The notes beneath the pieces are model-generated. The model was not told where the DNA came from. It worked only from the letters and a program-made list of their open reading frames with translations, and searched no databases. This document shows, in pieces, positions 1-5,750 of a stretch of DNA of 5,750 bases (its first letter is position 1; each line of letters begins with the position of its first letter). A program made the position numbers and the translations under genes. Origin of the DNA: Planctomycetaceae bacterium (GTDB lineage: Bacteria; Planctomycetota; Planctomycetia; Planctomycetales; Planctomycetaceae); assembly GCA_003445035.1 (NCBI GenBank), contig DLVV01000428.1, positions 1 to 5,750 of the forward strand, given 5' to 3'.

Positions 1-936
1 GCGGCCGGCCGCAGGAGCGGAAACCGTGTGACGGCGCGACGTTGGCGGCGCGTGTTGCGGTCGCTGGGACACGTGGTGGAAACCGTTGACAGGTATGACG
101 GGCGGAACTGCGATGTGCTGGTTGCCTTGCATGCTCACAAGACCGCCCCCAGCGCCCTGGATTTCCTTCGCGATGTTCCCGGTGGACGTCTGATCGTTGC
201 CCTGAGCGGGACGGATCTCTACCGAGATCTCGCCACGTCTGCCAGGGGCCAGAAGGTTCTCGAACTGGCACACCGTATCGTGTTGTTGCAGGAGCACGGG
301 AAAACACTGCTCGAGCGTCGCCTGCACCATAAATGTCACGTGATCCACCAGTCGGTGGCTTCTCCTGGGACGAGCCCGGAAAAGATCCGACGCTGGTGGC
401 AGGTCGCGCTGGTTGGTCATCTGCGTCCGGTCAAAGATCCGTTTCTTCTGGCACGAGCCGTCTGCGACCTGCCTGCAGATTCACGAATACGTGTTGTGCA
501 CCTGGGTGGTGCACTAAGTGAACGGATGGCGGTCCGAGCCGAGGCGGAGATGGCACGAAGTCCGGAGCGGTATCGGTGGCTGGGCAGTCGGCCACACTGG
601 CAGGTGATGCGGGTTCTGGCCCGCAGCCAACTGATGGTTCTGACCAGTCGCATGGAAGGGGGGGCCAACGTCGTCGGCGAGTCAATCACCGTCGGGACCC
701 CGGTGCTGTCGACCCGGATCAGCGGGTCGATTGGGTTGTTGGGAGAGGATTACCCCGGGTTCTTCGAGGCCGGCGACGTCCAGGAACTGAGGTGCCAGTT
801 GTTGGAGGCTGAAAAACAGGGCGAATTCTACGATGCGATCTCGGCACGATGTGCCGCTTTGAAGAGCGTGTTTGAACCACGTCGTGAATGCCGCGATTGG
901 AAATGCCTTCTTGATGGCATTTCGGACGACAGGTGA
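1..936 (+). CDS. senB: Selenosugar synthase SenB-like glycosyltransferase (5' end outside window)
   Basis: Retaining GT-B fold glycosyltransferase of the SenB family (TIGR04348 type). In characterised SenB enzymes, selenophosphate and a UDP-sugar are joined into a selenosugar, which SenA then uses to build selenoneine; the enzyme is cytosolic. The frame is open from base 1 and reads AAGRRSGNRVTARRW, matching the family's N-terminal G-N-x-V-T-A-x-R-W motif, so the GTG at 28 is an internal valine and roughly ten codons are missing at the left. Counting from that GTG, other family hallmarks are ALSGTDLYRDL (58-68), VIHQS (105-109), VGHLRPVKDPF (129-139), RYRWLG (181-186), and MEGGANVVGE (209-218), which holds the E-x7-E motif of GT4 enzymes (E210, E218), then GLLGEDYPGFF (236-246). 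The length suits a complete C-terminus. The gene converges on the scramblase gene with 20 bp between stops, so any senA or senC partner must lie to the left. The family call is firm; the substrate is inferred from homology. Confidence 0.86.
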   Translation, partial: AAGRRSGNRVTARRWRRVLRSLGHVVETVDRYDGRNCDVLVALHAHKTAPSALDFLRDVPGGRLIVALSGTDLYRDLATSARGQKVLELAHRIVLLQEHGKTLLERRLHHKCHVIHQSVASPGTSPEKIRRWWQVALVGHLRPVKDPFLLARAVCDLPADSRIRVVHLGGALSERMAVRAEAEMARSPERYRWLGSRPHWQVMRVLARSQLMVLTSRMEGGANVVGESITVGTPVLSTRISGSIGLLGEDYPGFFEAGDVQELRCQLLEAEKQGEFYDAISARCAALKSVFEPRRECRDWKCLLDGISDDR

Positions 937-956
937 CTGCCGAGAACCGGACGGGG

Positions 957-1559
957 TCAACCTCCCTTGTTCTCAAAATGGACGAAGTCGATCAGAAAGA
1001 CCGCGCCCAGAAAGATCGCCTTGGTCGAGGGTTCCCAGTCGAGGGGAAACGTGACACCGAAGTTGTCGGCGTCGCTGAAGGCCTCCTTGGCCAGCCCACT
1101 CCATTTCTTGGTGATCCTGCCCTGTTCCATCTCGTCCTGCATGATCTGGAATGTCCAGGGTTTCAGCAGCGGGCCGAATAACTGAAAGATTTCTTCGCCG
1201 GATGAGTCAGTGATGGAATAGACCCGGCGCACCAGGGTGAACCGCTTGGTGATTTTTCCGAGCAACTGGCCGTCGCCATCCAGGATGTCGGCTTCGTGGA
1301 AATAGAACCGGAAACGGCGACGAATTTCGATGATCGTCTGGCTGTCGGAATCAACGACCATGACTGTGAACGGACGCAATGCCTTCAGGAACAGCCTCAG
1401 CAACAGTGAGCCGCCCACTTCCGCAGCGTAGTAGAGTGAATTTCCTTCCTGGTCAGAGACTTCGTATTTGTTCTTGGTCTCAAAACCCGTGAGAATTTCG
1501 CCCCATTCCTTCCGCTGTTCAATGACCAGTCGATCGACAGGTGCCAGACGATCCATCAT
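957..1559 (-). CDS. Phospholipid scramblase / LURP-one family protein
   Basis: A 200-residue protein of the scramblase superfamily (Pfam Scramblase, a tubby-like closed beta-barrel around a C-terminal helix). Visible hallmarks are NKYEVSDQEGNSLYYAAE (30-47), RPFTVMVVD (62-70), LFGPLLKPWTF (127-137), GRITKKWSGLAKEAFSDAD (147-165), FGVTFPLD (167-174), and a hydrophobic C-terminal stretch AIFLGAVFLIDF (181-192) followed by HFE. The 163-174 segment corresponds to the calcium-binding stretch of human PLSCR1, and FLIDF..FE is also shared. It lacks the proline-rich N-terminus and the cysteine cluster of animal scramblases, and has no cysteine at all. No signal peptide is visible. The function of bacterial members is poorly known: membrane association or lipid handling is plausible, and lipid scrambling is unproven. 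Two adjacent ATG codons can start it; the second (1554-1556) is better spaced from the ribosome binding site. It lies 126 bp downstream of the large cytochrome gene on the same strand. I saw no clear terminator in that gap. Confidence 0.85.
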   Translation of the reverse strand: MMDRLAPVDRLVIEQRKEWGEILTGFETKNKYEVSDQEGNSLYYAAEVGGSLLLRLFLKALRPFTVMVVDSDSQTIIEIRRRFRFYFHEADILDGDGQLLGKITKRFTLVRRVYSITDSSGEEIFQLFGPLLKPWTFQIMQDEMEQGRITKKWSGLAKEAFSDADNFGVTFPLDWEPSTKAIFLGAVFLIDFVHFENKGG

Positions 1560-1567
1560 GTTCCTTT
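1560..1567 (-). promoter_or_regulatory. Ribosome binding site of the scramblase gene
   Basis: On the minus strand the bases just before the start read AAAGGAAC followed by ATGATG. The AGGA core lies only 2 nt from the first ATG but 5 nt from the second, so translation more likely starts at the second ATG (1554-1556), giving 199 residues. Confidence 0.6.
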
Positions 1568-1685
1568 CGAAATGATAAGTCTTGTGGCCGCGACTGTTGA
1601 GAAAGGTCGGAGGGCTGGCGTGGCCAAATAGGGACCAGGGAATGGATGGGCCTGATGCAGTGACCGGATGTGGCGAAGTGGGTTG

Positions 1686-4679
1686 TCAGCGGCTTTTGGA
1701 TGGCGTTTTCAGAGACGCCAGGAACGCCAGCAGGTCGGCCACCTGCTGGGCGGTCATGTCCTTGAGCAGCAATTCGGGCATCAGGCTTTTTCGTTGGGCG
1801 ACCAGTTCCTCGACCTCATCTGCGGGAATGATCGTTTCCTGGTTCTTGGCGTCGCGGAGGACAACCTCCTTGTCCGATTTTCGGGCCAACAGTCCGGTGT
1901 ACACCTTGCCCGCAGTGGTCTCGACGATGTAGGTGAGATACTTCGGGTCGATTTTTCGTGAGGGATTGAGGACCTGGTCGAGCAACTCGCGGCGACCATA
2001 TTTCTTGCCGATCCCGTCGAGGTCCGGGCCGACCGCCTTGCCCTTGCCGGCCACGCGATGGCAGTTGCGACATTGCACACTCTGGGATGCGACAAACAGT
2101 TTCCCGCCCTTGGCGGGGTCGCCTTTCATCGCCAGCAGAGCTGCGGGACGGATCACGCGGCCGAGACGTTTCACCCGACGTTCTTCGGGGATGAAGCGTT
2201 CGAACAAGTCCCGGGTTGTGACGTCAGCGTGTGCGACGGCCTTGTCGATTATCTGCTTACGGGCCTTTGCCGAAAAACGGGAGGCGGCATTGTCCAGCCG
2301 TTGTTGCAACAGGAGCGCGGTAGACGTGGAGGCCAGGGAGCGGTCCAGCAACGGTGCGGGGACGGAATCACCGGAACGTTCGAGCAGTCGTACGTTGGAC
2401 CGAGCCTCGATCCGCGTATGTTTCTGGGCGTCTGTGAATCGGGCGACGGGTACGTCCGAGCCTGGGAGGTCGACAATCCAATCGCCAATCAGATCGGCAC
2501 CGATCCGGTCGACGACCTCGGAGCCAATGTGCGGCATGCGGCCACGGCCCAGTTTCGAGACCCTCAGGTAGAGAATGCTTCGCAACGGGTCGCCGGGTGC
2601 GATGATGCGGGCGTCCCGGATGCCGAAGGTTCCCTGGGTGGGCTTGGCGTCGAGCATGCGGGTTGCAGCCAGCGTCAGGTCGCTGTGCATGTAGGCCAGT
2701 ACCGCACTGCCGGCATGGAGCCGATGGCAGTGTGAACAGTTGACGTGCAGGAAACTGCGTGCCCGTCGGTCGGTCGGTTGGGTGGTGTCGTAGGGGTCGA
2801 CGAGTGCCGGACTCTTTGAGCCGGAAACAGGCGGGTCAAGCAGGCCCAGGTCCGACAGAGTCGTCAACTGGTTGGTGGCGTTGGAGTCTCCGGGAACGGG
2901 TCGGTCGAGTCCGCCAGGATTGAAGCCCAGCACGTGTCCGCTCCACGGGTTGTGGCAGCGGACGCATTCGACACGGGACGCGAAGTGCCACGTTTGCCGC
3001 CTGGGAGGCGTCGAGCCGGAGTCTTTGGCGACCTGGAAGTGTGCGTCAAACCCGGCGGATTCGACCAGGGTGGCGTCGGTCTCGTCGTTGTTCCATCGGT
3101 AGCCGTAGCCGCGCCAGGCGTCCCCGTTGTAGTGCATCAGCTGGGTTTCGATGCGTTTGGGACCGGTTCGCCCCTTTTCGGTGATGTTCAGTGAGAGGGT
3201 CTTGAGAAGAACGGTGCCGGCCGGGAACTGCCACTTGCCCTTGGAGCCGATGGGCTGCGTGCCCGGGACCGCGATCGCGCGGGTGGTGGTGGCGCCGTCG
3301 TGCCAGGGAGAGGCAGCGGTGGTGTAGGAGGTGACGCCGGGGGCCAGTTGATGGCCGGAGGTCGAGGCAAACAGGCCGGTTTGGCTCAGTTGGCGGGGGA
3401 AACGGCTGGGTTGGCCACGATCGGGATTCGGAGCCAGACGGTGAATCGTTCCGCCGGCGTAGTCCATGAACAGAAGGTCGTCGGAGGTGTCGTAACTGAA
3501 GCAAATGACTCGCAGGGATGTGTCGACCAACTCGCGTTTGTTGACGGCTCGCTTCTGTTTGGCATCCCAGTTGAAGGACCAGAGCTTGCCGGTTTCGTAG
3601 TCGCCGTAAACGTACTGGTCGGCCAGGGTGGGAAGTCGTTTCCCGTAGTAGAACTCGCCTCCTGTGATCGACGCCGATTCGCTGTGCGGGTGGTCGACAG
3701 TCGGCGGCAGGATGGGGGTCGGGCCGCGTTCGAAGTGCGTGTTCACCGGCTGTCGTCCCTCGACGATGCTCCAGCCGTAGTTGCCGCCCTTTTGAATCCG
3801 GTAGATGAACTCCCACAGTTCCCAGCCGACATCACTGACATAAAGGTCGCCGGACTTGCGATCGAAGGAGAGTTTCCAGGGGTTGCGGAAGCCGAAGGCC
3901 CAGATCTCGGGCAACACGCCCTTGGTATTGATGAATGGGTTGTCTGGCGGGACGCGGTATTTGCGGCCGGGGTCGGTGTGGTCAACGTCGATGCGAATCA
4001 GGGTGGAAAAGTAGTTGCTGCAATCCTGGCCGTTGTTGGGCGGGTCGGGAGGATTGGGGCCAACGCCGTCGCCGGCGGTGATGTAGAGATAACCGTCGGG
4101 GCCGAACCGCATTGCGGCTCCGTTGTGGCCGCCCGAGGGCCAGTTGAAAACCTCTTCGCGGCTGGCCGGGTCGATGGTCGGTGGGTCCATGCTCTTGAAA
4201 CGGTAGCGGCAGACCTTGGTGCCTGTGGCCTGGGGGCCTTGAATGTAGGAGATGTAGCAGGTGCGGTTCTTGAGGAAGTCGGGGTGGAAAGCGAACCCAT
4301 AAGCGTTACTGGGTTGTGGCTTGTGCTGTTTCAGGTTTAGGACAGGATCGGTTTTGGCAACATCCTGTCGGTCGGGAAACGAAACGATCGTGCCGTTGAG
4401 TTGCATCACCAGCAGTCGATCGGTTCCCGGGATGGGCCGCATCTCGACCGGGTTGGTGAATGACAGCTTGGGGAACCGCCGCTGGGCAACAAACGGAGAT
4501 GGCGGCTCGGGAGTTCCGACGACCCGGGAGGTGGTCCAGCCGACTTTTCTCTGGATCGGTTTTGCCTTCTTCTTGTCCGCCTGGGCCCGGGCGGGTGGCG
4601 TGGCGGTGAACAATGAACCACCGGCCAGCATTGATGCGATGGTGGCGGCGAGCAGAAGGCGGGTGTGGGCGGAACTCAC
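1686..4679 (-). CDS. Exported triheme fusion: PQQ sugar dehydrogenase-like propeller, diheme cytochrome and planctomycete heme module
   Basis: A 997-residue exported protein. Residues 1-34 are a Sec signal peptide: MSSAHTR, a hydrophobic core, and a cleavage site near ARA-QA (32/33) or two residues later. Residues ~65-420 resemble the sorbosone/aldose sugar dehydrogenase beta-propeller: GFAFHPDF (128-135), GGHNG..MRFGPDGYLYITAGDG (183-205, H185 as candidate catalytic base), GFRNP (263-267, R265), and GGNYGW (298-303), near the usual Ca/PQQ region. The usual Q/E ahead of GFAFHP is not obvious, so PQQ binding is uncertain. Residues ~430-740 match the SO2930/HNE_0200 diheme cytochrome family, with CVRCH (572-576), CSHCH (648-652) and candidate ligand M715 in GRMPH. 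Residues ~850-991 are the TIGR02603-type module with CRNCH (870-874) and candidate ligand M967 in SLMPELL. Likely role: periplasmic oxidation of a sugar or similar substrate with electrons passed along three hemes; the substrate is unknown. It starts at GTG, overlapping the upstream stop; the next methionine (17) would destroy the signal peptide. Confidence 0.9.
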   Translation of the reverse strand: MSSAHTRLLLAATIASMLAGGSLFTATPPARAQADKKKAKPIQRKVGWTTSRVVGTPEPPSPFVAQRRFPKLSFTNPVEMRPIPGTDRLLVMQLNGTIVSFPDRQDVAKTDPVLNLKQHKPQPSNAYGFAFHPDFLKNRTCYISYIQGPQATGTKVCRYRFKSMDPPTIDPASREEVFNWPSGGHNGAAMRFGPDGYLYITAGDGVGPNPPDPPNNGQDCSNYFSTLIRIDVDHTDPGRKYRVPPDNPFINTKGVLPEIWAFGFRNPWKLSFDRKSGDLYVSDVGWELWEFIYRIQKGGNYGWSIVEGRQPVNTHFERGPTPILPPTVDHPHSESASITGGEFYYGKRLPTLADQYVYGDYETGKLWSFNWDAKQKRAVNKRELVDTSLRVICFSYDTSDDLLFMDYAGGTIHRLAPNPDRGQPSRFPRQLSQTGLFASTSGHQLAPGVTSYTTAASPWHDGATTTRAIAVPGTQPIGSKGKWQFPAGTVLLKTLSLNITEKGRTGPKRIETQLMHYNGDAWRGYGYRWNNDETDATLVESAGFDAHFQVAKDSGSTPPRRQTWHFASRVECVRCHNPWSGHVLGFNPGGLDRPVPGDSNATNQLTTLSDLGLLDPPVSGSKSPALVDPYDTTQPTDRRARSFLHVNCSHCHRLHAGSAVLAYMHSDLTLAATRMLDAKPTQGTFGIRDARIIAPGDPLRSILYLRVSKLGRGRMPHIGSEVVDRIGADLIGDWIVDLPGSDVPVARFTDAQKHTRIEARSNVRLLERSGDSVPAPLLDRSLASTSTALLLQQRLDNAASRFSAKARKQIIDKAVAHADVTTRDLFERFIPEERRVKRLGRVIRPAALLAMKGDPAKGGKLFVASQSVQCRNCHRVAGKGKAVGPDLDGIGKKYGRRELLDQVLNPSRKIDPKYLTYIVETTAGKVYTGLLARKSDKEVVLRDAKNQETIIPADEVEELVAQRKSLMPELLLKDMTAQQVADLLAFLASLKTPSKSR

Positions 4680-5750
4680 TTGAGTGACTCCAGAAAAGCG
4701 AGCAGGTTGGCCAGTTGCTGGGCGGTCATGTCCTTGACCAGCAACTCGGGCATCAGGCTCTTGGGTTGAGCGACAATCATCTCGACATCCTCGGCAGCGA
4801 CACGGAGGTCCTTGCCGGTGGCGTCCCTGAGGACAACCGCCTTGTCGGACTTTGAGACCAGTAGTCCGGTGTGAACACGTCCCTGGACGGTTTCGACCAG
4901 GTAGGCCCGGAATTTGGGATCGATTTTCTTCGAGGGCTGGAGAATCGAGTCGAGCAGGGCTCGGCGATCATTTTTCTTGGAGATGCCGTCGAGGTCCGGT
5001 CCGACGGCCTTGCCCTGCTTGCCGACGCGGTGACAGTTCCGACATTGGACGCCGGCTGTTTTGGTGAAGAGGGTCCGGCCGGCCGATGCGTTGCCGGGAA
5101 TCCGCAGGATCTGGTCGGCCTGGACCGTGGCGCCAAGCCGTTTGACGCGTTGTGCGTGCGGGAGGAATCGCTCAAAAAGATCGCGAATGCGGACGTCGGA
5201 GTGGGTTCCGCCAAGCTGTATGGCGAGTTGGGCGGCGGCTTTTGGCAGCGTGTGCCCGGGGCGATCGACGGCAATGGCCAGTTGCAGCGCGCCACTTGAG
5301 GAGGTCAACATCTGTTGGAGGGCCGCTTTCCTGCGTTCGGGGGCCAGGCCGGTCTGGTTGAGTTCGGCCAGTAGACCATCATGACGCTTGCGGAGAGCAG
5401 CCGACGACTTGTCGCCACTGCCGGCGGGCGCGAGCTTGGGGTCGAGTGAGGCGATCCAGTCATGGATGAGTTGGAGACCCGGGCGGTCGACAACTTGTGA
5501 GCCGAAGTGTGGCATGCGTCCCCGGCCGAGCTTGGCCATGCGGTAGAGCAGGACCGAGCGATACGGGGCGGCCGGGGCCATTACCCGGGCTGCCAGCATG
5601 CCAAACGTTCCCTGTGTGGGGCGGGCGCCCAGGAGATTGGATTGTTTGAGTGAGAACTCGAACCGGATGTCCATGGCCGCCGTGCCCACCCCGCCACGGC
5701 GGCGACACGTGGCACAGTTGGCGTGCAGGTACGCCCGGGCACGCGTTTCC
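4676..5750 (-). CDS. Planctomycete-type c-type cytochrome, C-terminal part (5' end outside window)
   Basis: The last 357 residues of a secreted cytochrome paralogous to the downstream 997-residue protein; the frame runs off the right edge. The first visible residues, TRARAYLHANCATCRRRGG, align with the second heme site of the SO2930-type diheme region (RARSFLHVNCSHCHR in the neighbour). Here the heme-ligating histidine codon reads CGC, giving CATCR. Then come PTQGTFGMLAARVMAPAAP and LGRGRMPHFGSQVVDR, with the candidate methionine ligand kept. The TIGR02603-type module fills the last ~140 residues, with an intact CRNCH (bases 5030-5044), GPDLDGI, SLMPELL (candidate Met ligand) and a DMTAQQ...LLAFLESLK end. 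The GTG at 5687-5689 is an internal valine, not a start. By hand alignment the final 139 residues are about 64% identical to the neighbour without gaps. Whether an N-terminal propeller is also present cannot be seen. It probably acts in periplasmic electron transfer and is co-transcribed with the downstream gene. Confidence 0.87.
   Translation of the reverse strand, partial: ETRARAYLHANCATCRRRGGVGTAAMDIRFEFSLKQSNLLGARPTQGTFGMLAARVMAPAAPYRSVLLYRMAKLGRGRMPHFGSQVVDRPGLQLIHDWIASLDPKLAPAGSGDKSSAALRKRHDGLLAELNQTGLAPERRKAALQQMLTSSSGALQLAIAVDRPGHTLPKAAAQLAIQLGGTHSDVRIRDLFERFLPHAQRVKRLGATVQADQILRIPGNASAGRTLFTKTAGVQCRNCHRVGKQGKAVGPDLDGISKKNDRRALLDSILQPSKKIDPKFRAYLVETVQGRVHTGLLVSKSDKAVVLRDATGKDLRVAAEDVEMIVAQPKSLMPELLVKDMTAQQLANLLAFLESLK
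4688..4691 (-). promoter_or_regulatory. Ribosome binding site of the propeller-cytochrome gene
   Basis: GGAG on the minus strand, 8 nt before the GTG start at 4677-4679 and inside the last codons of the upstream cytochrome gene. Together with the GTGA start/stop overlap (4676-4679) it supports the GTG start and suggests translational coupling of the two genes. Confidence 0.6.
5702..5716 (-). other. Degenerate heme-binding motif CATCR (CxxCH expected)
   Basis: The minus-strand codons TGT GCC ACG TGT CGC encode C-A-T-C-R within YLHANCATCRRRGG. The equivalent site in the neighbouring paralogue (bases 2724-2738) is CSHCH. Both cysteines are kept, but the proximal histidine ligand is arginine. 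One transition, CAC to CGC, would explain it. Confidence 0.8.

Noticed and set aside
1568..1596. Possible minus-strand promoter TCAACA-N17-TATCAT ahead of the scramblase gene
   Set aside because: Spacing and hexamers are passable, but the -10 lies only 12 nt from the first ATG, so transcription would start within or after the ribosome binding site.
1560..1685. Possible terminator in the gap between the large cytochrome gene and the scramblase gene
   Set aside because: Only 4-bp GGCC pairings and a direct GTGGCC repeat are present, with no stable stem followed by a T tract.
2058..2735. Plus-strand open frame of 225 codons
   Set aside because: It is antisense to the diheme and TIGR02603 regions of the propeller-cytochrome gene, whose frame carries clear heme motifs; no domain signature of its own.
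3046..3816. Minus-strand open frame of 256 codons
   Set aside because: It is a shifted frame inside the propeller gene. The translation is rich in Arg, Pro and His, as expected of an out-of-frame reading of GC-rich DNA.
3300..4340. Long plus-strand open frame of 346 codons
   Set aside because: It lies entirely antisense to the propeller gene, has a low-complexity Gly/Val/Ala-rich translation with no recognisable motif, and reflects GC-rich codon bias on the opposite strand.
5687..5689. GTG as start of a 337-residue cytochrome
   Set aside because: The frame continues upstream to the window edge with conserved family sequence (RARAYLHANC), and no signal peptide follows the GTG, so it is an internal valine.

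Overview
The window is about 60% GC and most likely chromosomal DNA of a planctomycete. The main evidence is two adjacent secreted c-type cytochromes that end in the heme-binding module characteristic of Planctomycetes and Verrucomicrobia (the TIGR02603 type), with CRNCH, GPDLDGI and a terminal SLMPELL...DMTAQQ...LLAFL signature. The assignment rests on family knowledge; there is no rRNA or other taxonomic marker in the window.

Layout from left to right. (1) Bases 1-936, plus strand: the nearly complete 3' part of a GT-B glycosyltransferase that I recognise as the selenosugar synthase SenB of selenoneine biosynthesis. Its reading frame is open to the left edge and the first visible residues already belong to the family's N-terminal motif, so the true start lies outside the window. 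(2) Bases 957-1559, minus strand: a 200-residue phospholipid-scramblase/LURP-one family protein, convergent with senB, carrying the segment that binds calcium in animal scramblases. (3) Bases 1686-4679, minus strand: a 997-residue exported fusion of a sorbosone/aldose-dehydrogenase-like beta-propeller, a diheme cytochrome region and a third, planctomycete-type monoheme module. (4) Bases 4676-5750, minus strand: the C-terminal 357 residues of a paralogous cytochrome whose start lies beyond the right edge. Its stop overlaps the start of gene 3 in a GTGA overlap.

Genes 4 and 3 form a translationally coupled pair transcribed leftwards. They probably make periplasmic electron-transfer proteins, and gene 3 also has a candidate sugar-oxidising domain. 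The scramblase gene follows on the same strand after 126 bp with its own strong ribosome binding site. No tRNA, rRNA, CRISPR array, insertion sequence or convincing terminator was seen.

The points most worth following up are the SenB assignment in a probable planctomycete, the degenerate heme motif (CATCR instead of CxxCH) in the upstream cytochrome, the three-part propeller-cytochrome fusion, and the animal-like calcium motif in the scramblase.
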